A stretch of 64,000 nt of DNA from Agrocybe praecox. Lineage: Eukaryota; Basidiomycota; Agaricomycetes; Agaricales; Agrocybaceae. Location: the NCBI GenBank assembly GCA_964017145.1, contig OZ024847.1:3658001-3722000 (forward strand), in the 5' to 3' direction. Shown piece by piece: positions 32,563-44,739 of the stretch (position 1 is the first letter of the stretch; every line of letters starts with the position of its first letter). Below the pieces are notes generated by a model. It made no database searches and had not been told where the DNA came from. It saw only the letters and a list, made by a program, of their open reading frames with translations. A program made the translations under genes and the position numbers.

Positions 32563-35057
32563 CTACGACTCCAGAGGATTGAGTCTTTCCAGGAGACTTG
32601 CCCACTTGGAACCTTCAGTCTGTGGTAGTTCTAACAAGGGCCAACCTCCAACTTCCCCAACGAACTCAATACTATTTAATGCTTCCAGTCGCTTCGCTTC
32701 ATCGGGTTTCAATTTCATAGATTTTCTGGTCGAATTCGCCCTGATACTTAAGGTCGACAGTTGATTCTGGACTATGCGGAAATCCAGAAGCACATCTAGT
32801 AGGGCATCGCATATTTCTTCCGACAGCCATCCTGGTCTGACGGTGTTTCCTTTGGTGATATTGTCGTAGCTCTCTTGTCGGACCGGCCGACAGATTCGAT
32901 AGTCTGTCTGATTCCAGTCGTTTAAAGGTGGGTTCTTGACCAATTGTCCGTTTTCGTAGCGTAGCAAAACCCAGACCAAGACAGCGACGAAAGATTCGAC
33001 ATCATGACGGTAACGGCGTTCCAAACATCCTTGCATTCCATCTATTGACAACAGTTCAAGGGCCATAAACGTCAACGTCCCTGTATTCGAAAACCCTCTC
33101 GGACGAGGTTCGTCTGCGAAATAGAAAAGATCGAAGTCGCATAGTTTGGGCTTTCCAGTTGCGGGATCCACCATTAGGTTTCCTTCGCTGATGTCTCCAT
33201 GTTGGATACCGCAATTCCATAGCATGCCATGGCCTGTGATTGAACGTAAGCCGACATATTTGAGCTGACACATTGGATGGATTTACAGTACATCAGAGCG
33301 AAGAACGCGTTCACGAGTGGAACCCATGAATCCTTCGTCAGAGTATAGATGGGATCGTATTTCGGCATCACGATCAGGTAGGGAATACGACCACCAAGAG
33401 GATGCATGTCATCTAAATCATGTAAAACAGCGTTCCGGATGGTGCTCGTGTCGAACTCGCCATATTTTCTCTCCGCCAAGATTTCAGGTAAGTACTCTCG
33501 AGGATCGACTTCATGAGAACCAAGGCGTTCATTCGCTCTGTCGATGAACTCTTGCTCGCAAGGTCGAAAGGTATCCTTCCACGATAATTTCAGTGCAACG
33601 TTCAGAGTTCCGATTTCGTTCTTGGAGTTCCTGATGGTCGCGACTCCTGTCCTGACCCCGGTGCAGCGACCATTGAGGCCGTACTTGTGCGGTACGCCAT
33701 CATCCCTTTGGCCACGGAATTCGACAGTGTTCTTCGAGTCATCGTTTGAGATCCACACATCCGTCAGGTCGACAACTTGCATGTCAGAGTCAGGGGGAGC
33801 ATTGTCAAAGTCGCAAAGGTGAGGCAGAAAGCCAAAATCCTGAGGCGTAAAACGTTGCAAGACATAGAGGAGCAAAAGATAGTACGGGAAGTCCTGGATA
33901 AAGTCGAAGCCGATGAATTGGATAGGCCCTTCGTGGTCAAACATCCAGATATTGAGAGTCGATCCTGTAATTTTTTTTTGTCAGTCGTGTGTCTCAAGAA
34001 GGGCAGATACCGGTGTACCTGTCAGGAGCAGCCCTAGGACGTGACTACGACCAAAGCAGTTATATAGTGCTTCGCCGGCAAAATCAGCGAGCCGTACAAT
34101 TCCATGTGTATCGTCTCCGACGACGCTCGATGTTCTTGTTCTCTCAATGCTAGACTCCGAGTCAATTTTCTGCCTCTTCGACGCACGAATGTCACCAGCG
34201 TCTGTTGCAGGGCGCTTTACGCTGGTGGATGTGCAAATATCTAGATAGAATGTCAGCCTTGTGATACGAGCCTACGTATGGTCAATGCGTACCTTCCAAT
34301 GTATCCTGCTTCTTAAACATACCTTCCCAGATTTCTATCTTTACATCCTCTTTCTCCATCGCCCACAAGCTTTCCTCAAACAGTGTTCCAATCGTATACG
34401 AGCTTGGCGGCGCGCTAAGACTATCAGGTCCCAATGTCAGTTCCACAAACATGAGGGCTTGTGTCCATGGCAAAGCTCTAAGAGGTTCATTTGATACACA
34501 TTCATATATGGGCCGCGTCTTTGAATGTGGATATACAAGCTCGAGATGTTTTCGGTAGCCGAGTATTAAGTCTGGAACCCGGTAATACGATTCGCCATTG
34601 TGGACTGTCCACATTGGTTGTGGGTGATTTACCATGAACATGACCGAATCGTCGTGCTCGTATGATGCGGCTGGCTTTGAATTGCCTATTGTGGTTATGC
34701 TGGCGCTAATTACAAATGTTAGATATCAGCGTTCAGAAGATGTAATGGAATTACTCACTACGCCTTAAGCTCATCCATAATAGCATGATATCCATCCGTC
34801 TTTATGCCATTCTCCTTTTCCAGCCTGAGTTCCCCGCCATCATCCTTCTTATTCCACATTTCGAGCGCCGCTTCCAAGCACGGTCTCAAGTCTGTATCAA
34901 TCTCCTCCATAGATGGCCACCTTTCCTGTGAGTCATTTCGCGCAATAGCCCCAAGGCGTGAAAGGTGGAAATGTAGCCATTTCTTGGAGGACCCTAGTTG
35001 AAAGACGGGGGCGTCACTGGAGAGAACGTCTTGAACTCGTTGAGGCCTGTCTAGCAT
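32563..35057 (-). CDS. FunK1-type protein kinase, copy 2 (intact)
   Basis: Minus-strand exons 34759-35057, 34293-34705, 34019-34240, 33287-33964 and 32563-33233 join in frame to 760 residues. All introns are GT-AG, and the acceptor before exon 4 is CAG|GATCG, which copy 1 has lost. Visible kinase parts are an N-lobe region around ALKLSWKDTF, the catalytic loop HGDISEGNLM and the metal-binding KLCDFDLF. The Arg of HRD is Gly, as in the other copies. Compared with copy 1, 23 residues are missing in frame near the start of exon 2 (after YASIT). Otherwise the two copies are nearly identical over about 3 kb, including the upstream flank to about 35770. The true start is uncertain: copy 3 has an additional upstream exon, and an acceptor-like CTAGACAG lies just inside this exon. 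FunK1 substrates are unknown. Confidence 0.85.
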
Positions 35058-36304
35058 TTATTACAGAATAGGGTAGTGGTTGTGATGTGTATAGGTACCC
35101 TGAGGACTGGGGTTGGTGTAATTGCCAGCCGCAGAAGCGAACGCCGTGGTGGTTCGTGTTCACGAGCCCCCGCGACGCGACTATATTAATATCCCAATTA
35201 AGAACTTTTTTTAATATTCACGTGACAACCCATCTCGTGTCTTTACAGTCCTTTCTTCCCAATATCCAAATACCATATGCTACGCCATCTCAGTGCGCGT
35301 TAACAAAATTATCTTCCACGTTTCGTGTGTCCCTCTCACAAATATGGGACCACATTATCTTGCAAGTTTCAGACATCCTTGTTGCACGGCAGGCGTCGAT
35401 ACCGGCTTCTCCGACACGCATTGTATTGATATGTTACAGTAATTGTATATCATTGTAATGTATAGCAATGTATTAATGGTAAACCCAAGACCACATTTTT
35501 CTGCGAGATTGTCGGACAATCGCTGAGCGCTGAACCCTTAACCTGACCCAGCTCAACATGACCCCACAAAGGTAAATTGTCTACATAGTAACAAAATAGC
35601 AATAGTTCCAACAGTAGCTGAATAGCAGCCGACCTTATGCATGAGACATTTATATATTCTAATCACTCCGAGTGTTCTTTTCATCCAAATCAATTTCCTC
35701 ATTATCATATGCAAGGTTGTTACTCGCACAATGATTCTTTGATATTCTTCGACCGTCTCACGTTTGTCAAACGTTTGTCTGACGTGCGTTATAAATATAC
35801 CAGCTGACGCTTGAATCAATTACTAAGAAGGCCTTTCAAAGTTCGCTCAGTATCGGCAACCACTAGACTTGGCCTATATGAAGAACTCGAACCGCGGATA
35901 TTCATTTTTAAACAGCATCTTCTGATCGGCTGCGCCTTGAGCGCCTATGATGATGACATTACAAATTCGTTTACAGACCACTTGTCATGTGGAATGTAAT
36001 AGGTAGTGACACCCGGGCGCATAAATAAGTTTTTGCATAACGTTCTTTGGCGCAAATAATGACTTTGACACTTTCTCTGACTCCCTATCAAAATGTCCCA
36101 CGAACTTATAAATAACCCCATTGACCGCACAGCATAGTAGGCGGCAGCAGATAAGATAAGATGTGACTGACGTAATCCATCAACTAGCTTACGCATTCGG
36201 TCTGTCAGCGATTGTTTCTTAATTCCCGACGACCACCATCCTCTTCCTGATTTCCTCTTAAATTTCGTATACCACATTTCATACATCAACACTCGAATAC
36301 TGCG
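35058..36304. other. Divergent intergenic region, FunK1 copy 2 / HECT ligase
   Basis: Bases 35058-35390 and 35570-35770 match the upstream flank of FunK1 copy 1 (5919-6400). About 170 bp at 35395-35570 is extra here. The HECT promoter side has a TATA-like tataaata near 36107, about 200 bp before the ATG. Confidence 0.5.
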
Positions 36305-39300
36305 ATGCTACCATCTTTTGGCGACGAATGGAAACGCAAAATCAACCTCGGCGGAGCGTCGTCCGCGACGACGTCAGCTTCGATCTTGAGCCGTGTGCAG
36401 GAAGAAAGGCAAGCACGAGCTGCACATAAAGAGAGGACCGAGAAGGCCATTACGATCCAGGCGTGGTGGAGAGGGAATCTCGAATCTCGCAAGACAAAGT
36501 TAGAGCTAAGAAAGGCCTTTGAACAGGACGTTATGGGTTTGACAGGCTTAAGGTGTTTGGTGCTCATTGGGAAGGACGACGTGGTCTTGGGAAGATGGGC
36601 GAAGGAGGCCCTAAGGTTAGGACCAGGTATGTAAGTCCCTGCGTATTTCACGGTGATGCTGGCTGAGCGTTTGCAGAGCAATTATTAGCGCCGGCGATGG
36701 GCGCCCACAGAACAAGTTGGATGGTGTTAATTCGTCAGGCCAGTCACCTTCTGTTGAAATCTGTGGCTGATTCACCTAGGTAAGAGAGCATTGCAATTCT
36801 TTTTTCCATCTAATCGTTATACTAGGTCGCTTAACGCAGTGGCATACATGCAGCTCTTGGGGGTGCTATTGTCAAAGGATACGAGCACGCGCGTTTTAGG
36901 GCCTGAAGGCACTCCAGTATGTCAGAATCTCAGTGGGTACCTTTTAGTGCGAGGATTCTATCAGTTATTAGCACGATCAATTGAAACCATAGTGAGTTGC
37001 AACCTTTATTCAACGATCTCTTGCTGATCGTTCTTAGCCCGTATCGGACAAGTCTTCACCTAGTCTTCCACCCCTTCTTAACCTATGTACGCTTCCTCTA
37101 TCAACATACCTCTCTAGTTCCACAGAATATTCGCAAATTGTCGCCAGCATATTCATATATATCCTTACGATCCCACTTCTCCCCAATCGATTACCACTTA
37201 ACCATCTACCTACGTTCATCGCACATCTTCCGCTTTCGACCTTGAATGTCCTCGACCCTCTAATTCCTCATATCCTACAATCCACTACCGTCGCTTCAAA
37301 GATTCATTTAGCAGCTACTTTATACATGTTCGTGTCACCGCAATACAAGCTCCTTCAAACACCCGCATTTGCAACGTACCTTCATCTCTCCGTATCGCTC
37401 CTCAACAGTTTTCCGACTGCACTATTCAAACCGCCGGCATCGAAGTCGAAGAAATCTTCTAAGAAGACACAGGATACAGCAGGCGATGATTCCGATGGGA
37501 GCGCCACGCGAGTCGTTGTGGTCGAAGAATTTACGACAACGGAACTGCCGTTGCCTGATGTTGATGATAAGACGAAGAAACGATTAGAGAAGATCATTGG
37601 GGTGTCCCATCTTAATACGCTTATTGCCTCAACCCGGAACAAGTCTTCTCTATTCCCGCAGTTGGTTTCGTATTTGTTCGCGTTGACGGCGGCTTGGCCG
37701 TGGGCGAACGAGGAGATCTTGAACGTCGTTTTGGCCACTACTGGAGGTGGGCTAGTCAGAGAGCTGTACAGGGACTTGGTCAGGAGGTCACCGTTGGGTA
37801 AGGAGGAGAATTCGGGTAGTATCATGGGTACGTTCTCATTGAACCATTTGTTCCCGGTTGAATCATTGAACGGCACACTCATAGATCCCGCTAATGTCGC
37901 ACACTGGCCACCCGTCTTGTTTCTCGCTGACCTTTACTCTCAAGCACTGTTAACTATGGGCGACGACGAGTTTTTCGGCCGTGCACCTGGTGGTGTCGCC
38001 CAGCGAAACCCACTCACGTTAGATGAACTTATTTCGTTCAGTAAGCAACTACTTAATATTGCGTTCACGCTGTATTGGAGAGACGACCAAAGTTCTATGA
38101 TGCATGGAGCGTATGTGTCGAGCACTGTGCGATGTTCGTGGGAGACGGTGAGGGAAAAGGTTACGAAATGTTTGTTAGGAATACATGCTAGAGAGTAGGT
38201 GTTTTCCTTGTTACATCGTTCTTGTCTGATGTCGCTTTCATCGTGTCTAGTTCTCGAAAACCGTTCGTTCCTCCGGACCATTGGCTCGTGACCTCGCAAT
38301 TAGACATGAACTCCTTCGTAGAAGCAGCCGTGTATGTTCAAATTCATCCATTTTTCTAAAACCATTTCTTCATACTTATCGTTTGTGATTTTTTCAACCA
38401 GCCTCGAAGAACAAGAGCTTTCGCGACCGAACAACCCGACACCAATATCTCGACACCTCTCCAAACGTCAGATTGCTTCACTATCACCTCGTCTCGGTAT
38501 TCTCAATAACATTCCTTTCGCGATTCCATTCGAAGTGCGTGTATCGATATTCAGACATTTTGTGATGAACGATATGGTCTCCCACGCTGCTACTAACGGC
38601 ACTTCATCGCGTCATGGGATGTTTGGGTTCAACACGCGTGCGAGGATACAAGTGAGGAGAGGTATGGTCGCTCAGGATGGATTTGATAGACTCGGCGAGA
38701 TGGACTTGAAGAGTCCGATTGAAATTGCGTTTATTGATCAGTGGGGCCAGGAAGAGTGCGTTTTCTCTTTTTCTGAAAACGTTTGAAGTCGTATTGACCG
38801 ATGCGGAAATCCTTATTGCCAGAGCTGGCATTGACGGTGGAGGCGTCTTTAAAGAGTTCTTTACTTCCTTGTGTCAAGAGGTTTTCGATACGGATCGAGG
38901 GCTTTGGTTGGCGAATAAGAAGAACGAGCTGTACCCGAATCCGCATGCGTATGCAACAGAACGTAAGCTTCTTTTCTTACGTTTCTATCCCATTTCTATG
39001 TTATAAAATTCTCGCTGATGATTTCGTTTGTTTATTATCCAGCTCACAGCTTGAATTGGTACAGGTTTATAGGCCGTATCCTTGGTAAAGCTATGTACGA
39101 AGGTATCTTGGTTGATGTTGCATTCGCTAGCTTCTTCTTGGCAAAGGTACATTTTCATTTAAATAAGGATCTCATTATTAAGCTCATGTCAAATCCGATT
39201 AGTGGCTTGGTCGACAAAGCTTCCTCGACGATCTGTCGTCGCTAGACCCTGAGCTTTATAATGGTCTTATTTTCCTTAAACATCATACGGGCAACGTCGA

Positions 39301-40168
39301 GGACTTATCGTTGAATTTCACAATGGCAGTCGAGGGTATGTTTAGTGAACTTATAATTATACTTTACAATCGTCGCTCATCGGTCACCTTTCGAACCAGA
39401 ATTTGGCGTTACAAAAACGGTCGACCTCATCCCTAATGGCAGCAATATTGCTGTGACCAAGGAGAATAGATTGATGTACATCTACCTTGTTTCGCATTAT
39501 CGCTTGAGCAAGCAGATAAAGTTGCAGAGCGAAGCATTTTTTGAGGGATTGTCGGAGATGATTGATCAGAAGTGGTTGAGGTGCGTATTCCATTTTTACC
39601 CATCTTCAAAACGCATCAATACTGATTTCACGATGAAATTTATTCTCAGGATGTTCAACCAACAGGAGGTGCAGATATTGATTGGAGGTGTTAATTCGCC
39701 GATAGACTTGGACGACCTCCGACGGCATACGAATTACGGAGGACTGTACGACGATGATCATGAAGTTATCAAGGCATTTTGGAATGTATGCCATCATCAT
39801 TACTTGAATCCGTTATTATATACTCAACATTCTTTCGTTCTAGGTTGTCAATTCATTTGACCAAGAACAAAGACGATCGTTGCTTCGTTTCGTTACAAGC
39901 TGCAGTAGACCCCCTCTCTTGTAAGTTGCCCTTTTTATTGCCTATTCTTTCGCAATGTAATGCTTAACTGATTCTCTCGTTTTATAGAGGATTTAAAGAG
40001 CTCGTACCAAACTTCTCCATCCGCGACTCCGGTTCAGATCAATACCGACTTCCTACTTCAAGTACATGTGTGAATCTTTTGAAACTCCCTCGATATGCCG
40101 ACGAGCGAACTCTGCGCGATAAGCTGCTACAGGCTATCAATTCGGGTGCAGGTTTCGATCTTTCTTAG
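36305..40168 (+). CDS. HECT-type E3 ubiquitin ligase, Hul5/UBE3C-like
   Basis: Thirteen exons: 36305-36626, 36677-36779, 36826-36991, 37038-38194, 38251-38331, 38402-38755, 38823-38962, 39043-39146, 39203-39335, 39400-39580, 39650-39785, 39844-39920, 39988-40168. They sum to 3135 nt, 1044 residues, with every phase matching. An IQ motif ([10 protein letters not shown]) lies near residues 48-63. The HECT domain fills the C-terminal third: [11 protein letters not shown] joined to [13 protein letters not shown], then [21 protein letters not shown] and the catalytic segment [13 protein letters not shown], with the active-site Cys at about residue 1012. An IQ motif plus C-terminal HECT and about 1050 residues is the layout of Hul5/UBE3C, ligases that elongate ubiquitin chains at the proteasome. 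A likely single-copy housekeeping gene; no defect seen. Confidence 0.93.
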
Positions 40169-41543
40169 ATATTTCCTTTCAACCTATTCTCTGTTCTTTT
40201 CCCTCATTTCTCTGCATTGTGTGTACATACATCTATCTCAGTGATCATGTATTTCCTCTCTCTTTGTTGCCCTTTCATCTTCATCTAGCTCTCGCGAGTC
40301 ACCGGTCAACGATGTTTGCTATGCGAGGTCATACTATCTGTAGAATAAGTTTCGGTTATTTTGTTATAGATGTCCATGTTTAATATTGTTTACCCTCTCC
40401 AAACCAACGCGTTCAAAAGACTGTCAGCATTTTTGTTTTTGTTTCTTTCCCGTTGAGCTACCAATGAGACGACACGCTTCTGAATGGCATTCTGAACACA
40501 TCATGTATTGGATCTTAGCTAAGAGTGAGAAACGGAAACGCCTCTGAGAATCCTGACGCCTGTGGGCGATCTTATTTCACGATCTCATTACTCATTTTTA
40601 GTAATAATGAAGCCGGTGAGCCTGTTCTAAGAAGTGATGCCGCATGTTGCTGAATACGCACGTTCTCAATTATAGAATTTCCGTAGTGTAAGAAACACTA
40701 GCGCCCATAAAACGTGCCGATGCCGGAAAACATCAAAGGGCCGAAAGGCGTAGTATTTTAGGCGACATGTAAGTTTCCCAGCAGAACGTTAGTGAGTACA
40801 AGGCATGCGCCTCGCTTCGCTCCGGCACCAGAAATAAAGAAAGGTAGAGATGACACTAAAGCACGATAATATGTGGAAATAGTTCCAAATTTGGTGAGGT
40901 AAAATGGAGAGATGGAGGACAACGGATGGAATATGGCGAGAGCAATAAAAATACGTCATCAAAATGAGAAAATGAGTGAAAAGAACAATAAGATTTACCA
41001 AAGGAAGTGCGGAAACAAACAGGTACATACAAACTTACGCATCTGCTTAATAGTATAGTAATAATGAATAACGGATTTAAATTTTCCATGTACGGCAATG
41101 TAAGATTTTCGGGAACTTGTTAATTCCTGGAGAGATGTTGACTGCCCTAGAAAGAGCGAAATAGTTAGCTTAGCGGATCGCTAATTAAATTTCAGCACGC
41201 GGAGCAGGAGGGATTTACCCTAGTTCTTAACAGATGATCTCCAACTTCCTTCCGATAGGTGCATGCGATACAGTGGGCACCTAATAGCATCTTGAAGCCT
41301 GACTTTGGTGTACTTGAAATTTTCTCTTAATTCTGCGTATGATTGGGGCGTGCATACGAAGATTCATATCATGCCCCATTGAAGATGAAAACACTCATTA
41401 CAATTGAAATCGTCAGAGAAGCGATCTAGTCCTCCACTAGTCGATGATTTTCAAAGGTCATAAAGAGCCTCGTCTGAGTTCATACGGTCAACAGTACAGA
41501 ACCCGCTATACGCTAAGTTGTTCTACACTTAACACTTTGAGAT
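40169..41543. other. Intergenic DNA
   Basis: No supportable gene. Short minus frames at 40789-41098 are Ser/Leu/Phe-rich and not convincing. A TATA-like cataaagag near 41459 precedes the peptide-family relic. Confidence 0.4.
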
Positions 41544-41618
41544 GTGCGTTCCTTCGTTGCCTTTATCGCAGGGCATGCCATCGCAACTGCTGTGACAGCA
41601 CCGACATTTCCTCCTTGA
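41544..41618 (+). pseudogene. Relic of a sixth C-x-C-P-C-C peptide gene
   Basis: From 41544 the frame reads GTG CGT TCC TTC GTT GCC TTT ATC GCA, aligning codon for codon with the start of member 4 (ATG CGC TTC TCT ATT GCC TTT GTC GCA). After a small length difference, GCAACTGCTGTGACAGCA aligns with GCAGCTGCTATGGCAGCT of member 4. The start ATG has become GTG and a TGA closes the frame at 41616-41618. The upstream word cataaagagcctcg matches the TATA region of member 4. The cysteine-rich end is no longer recognisable downstream. I infer a dead copy, about 10 kb from the nearest intact member. Confidence 0.5.
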
Positions 41619-42570
41619 TAAAATCCGACGGTAGTATCATAGCATCAGGCAGTGTTCTGCACTGTGGCTTCCCATGAGCGATTGAGATGTTCAGGTACAT
41701 AATTAAGACATTTTTGTATCGCCTCGATTCAAACCTAAGACCACTGTGAACCCCGAGCCCGGGTAAATGTACCATGTAATAGGGTAGAAAAAGAAAAAGT
41801 CCATGTTAACGAGCTCATAAATGGCAATCGTCCATTTTTTGTCACACCTAGGTATTAATACCATATATTTACCAGTGGAAAGTTAAACTAAGTAAAATAT
41901 CCCGGAAAACGCGGCAGGGGTAATATGCACAGTTTGGCGAAGCATTTTAACCTCATTCAAAACTGGTAAAAATCTAGTAAAAATAATACCAGGTAAGAAG
42001 TTGCATTTAGCGGGTCATTTCGTCGAGTATTTAGTACCCTATGAAGCAGAGCATTTTACCACGTAAAACCATCCAAAATAGAAAGGAAACCATGTCATAT
42101 TATTGCCGGAATATCAAGGTAAAAACACCAAGTACAACAGGTCTAAAAAACCACGAAAATCGGGACAATATATTGAAGGGTATTTTACACCGGTTTACCG
42201 GCCAACCCTCAGAGGGGGAAATAGCCACGGAAATCAAGGCCGAGATTCAGGTATCAAGGCGATTTCAAAATCCAAATATGTAGGTTGTTATTGATATAAA
42301 ATAATGTGGTACATGTAAAATGTGCTTGCAATACAGTAATATATGATAATAGACTCGGCGGGAATATCTAAGATAATATTTGGATAATATCTATACAAGT
42401 CCAAAGACGCGTCATAGGTTCCGGTTCCAGTGAGTCAGGTGGCTTGTTCACTTGGGTTATAAATATACCGCGACATCCGCGACATCATCACTCTTTCTTC
42501 CTTTCCATTCTCCCCTTTTCTGCGACACCACAACATCATATCCTCTTGCGCTGCCTACCCCGCCGCTATC
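41619..42570. other. Intergenic AT-rich DNA
   Basis: No supportable gene. Words of the type TACCAGGTAA and GGTAAAA recur between 41760 and 42270 and again (inverted sense) at 43010-43480, but I cannot define a repeat unit. TATA-like tataaata near 42458. Confidence 0.35.
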
Positions 42571-42892
42571 ATGGTCAACCCTCAGAGTCAGTCTCAAAAG
42601 CAGGGTGCCAATCGCTCGAACAGTACAAATTCTGGAAAGGTACTTACTCTTGTGCTTAGTTTCCATACACATACACTGACTTACACTTGCTTTTTTGCTC
42701 ATTTAGACGTCTCGCCTAGTAGCCTTGACCAATGTATGTTTTTATGCCCTATCACAACAAAATAAAGTGTTTCTGACGTCTCAATCCCACCAGCCTCCCC
42801 CACCCGGCACTTGGAATCACGCCCATAAGTCACCTCCATATATGAGTCGTCACGTATACTTACTGGTTATATCCCCCACTAGTTACACTTAG
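42571..42892 (+). CDS. Possible small gene, 64 residues, three exons
   Basis: Exons 42571-42639, 42707-42733 and 42794-42892 can be joined with two phase-0 GT-AG introns into a 64-residue frame that begins MVNPQSQSQKQGANRSNS and continues GKTSRLVALTN, then PPPPGTWNHAHKSPP. A TATA-like tataaata lies about 110 bp upstream, and the leader is CT-rich as in many fungal genes. The protein is polar with no signal peptide and no domain I recognise. The second exon is only 27 nt, and the model rests on splice-site and phase agreement alone, so it could be chance. Confidence 0.35.
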
Positions 42893-43712
42893 CAACTGCT
42901 GCAGGTAACGTAAGTCATTTGTAACAGTCGAATACACAGCTTTCTCGTACATAGACATAATTACCTGTTTACATACTCTTGAAATATACTCGTTCTTTTA
43001 TGGTGATTAATACCCTCCTTTCCTGATGGAAATTATTACACAAAAAATGGGCTCTTTATCCCTATTTGATTCCCTTGTCTACCTGGTATTTCCTGTACCC
43101 GGTTTACCCAGTAATTCTCAATGGTTATTTTGCCTATCACAACAACTTAAAATCACCACCCTTTCTATGCTTTTTAATGACTCGTTACAACGGTTCTATT
43201 TCTACTCTAACCTGGTTGCGGAATCACCCGGTTTGCATAGGCAATTCGGACATAACCATGCTTTTTTTTACCATGTAATCTCGTACTTTCTGCCCGTTTG
43301 TCCCTACCTGTTTAACTGGTTGTGTCCAGTGTATCCGGTATTTTTTTCCGGTTCTTCCGGACTACTTGCTCATTTTTCCGTGTCAATTACCGAGTAATTT
43401 TAACCCCCTCCTGGGCTCACAGTGGACCTTTACCCTCAGAGAATATTATTTACCCTCGGCAGAATGGTCCCTTACATGCTCATCGCTTCATTAAGTTCAA
43501 GACCTATTTGTTAACTTGGGTGACTTTCATTATTTTTCCGTCGTGGATACGAGATAATTCTGCAGCCAAGAGTTCCTAGTATCGAGTGCAATCAAAAATA
43601 ACTTGCGGCCATATCTAGTATAAGTAAAAATAGAATGATAATTGGGTACTAAAGCGCACCTGGAGTCACGCCGCCCACACACCTCTTGACTCTCCGTGCC
43701 TCCGACATTCAA
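42893..43712. other. Intergenic DNA
   Basis: No supportable gene; pyrimidine-rich with several long but unconvincing plus frames (43026-43579). Confidence 0.4.
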
Positions 43713-44739
43713 ATGGATGAAGATGAAAGGAAGAACTTCCTTGAAGAAAAGGAGGAGAAAATGGTGCTTAACATATTGACTCCATGCACTGGTAAGTAAA
43801 CCAATATCAAATAAAGACTACCTCACTTAGAATTACTGTAAAGTCGTCGATGATTGCCCCATTCCTACCGACATCGTTCTTGTGTCATCTGATGGTCAAC
43901 GTCTCGCGACCCATACAAAGAATCTCGCAGAGTTTACTGGATCATTTCCATCGGATATTAAGCTCGCGGATGGAAAAAGAGAAGTGCCAATGGTAGACTT
44001 GGATGGAGAGACGCTTCGCATATTCCTTCAGTACGTCCACCACCACCGCCAACCGGACATCAGCTCTCTCGACGGAGAAAAGCTAGAGAAGCTGACAGAA
44101 GCTGTTGAGAGATTCGAGGTATACTCTGCGACAGAGGTGTGCAGGCTACATATGCTGTGAGTAGTTCGAATTCCAGGCGGCATATTCTTATCGATGGAGT
44201 TTAGCGCCCGTCTTGAACGCAAAGCTCTCGAGCCTCTGAAAGTCTTCAAGTATGCTATCAAGCACGGATACAAGGAGGTATATGATAAATCCGCAGAAAT
44301 GATGGTGGCAGATCACTATAGGGGAAGGTTCCAGATTATAGCGTTGGGAGAAGGGAGTCCGTTCACGGAAGCACTTGTATGTACCATGATCGATCTCCTT
44401 TCTTCGTTTCATTGACGGGCCCACGATTACCAGGCTAGTTACTACGCTTATTGGCCAAACGAATTCAATATCCACCGGAAGCCACCTGATGGTCCTAATT
44501 TGCACAAAGGTGGACGTCCAACATGTAAGAAATGGAGGGGGTTCGAGGCAAGCGTATTACGAGAAACCACCGGGAACGACAAGTGCATCCCTGAGATGTT
44601 TTCACGCTTCAAAGGAATCATTGATGATAACAAACATCTCATTGAAAACTGTCAGTACTGTGTCAGACGTGCTGAAAGGTGGTCTTACGAAGGGTCTCGT
44701 AGAACTCTTGGCTTTGCAAAGTTTTCCTCTTTTTTGTAA
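43713..44739 (+). CDS. BTB/POZ domain protein
   Basis: Exons 43713-43791, 43844-44156, 44205-44376 and 44434-44739 sum to 870 nt, 289 residues, with all phases agreeing; the third exon begins after a TTTAG acceptor. The BTB fold is seen in IVLVSSDGQRLATHTKNLAE (first strand, helix and the His that precedes the cargo site), then VPMVDLDGETLRIFLQYVH and a helical AVERFEVYSATEVCRLHM. A C-terminal region with several Cys/Trp residues follows (PTCKKWRGFE, CQYCVRRAERW). Proteins of this type are common in agaricomycetes, with a BTB domain and a helical tail; BTB domains often bridge cullin-3 ligases, but no partner is visible here. About 290 residues is usual for the group. Confidence 0.8.
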
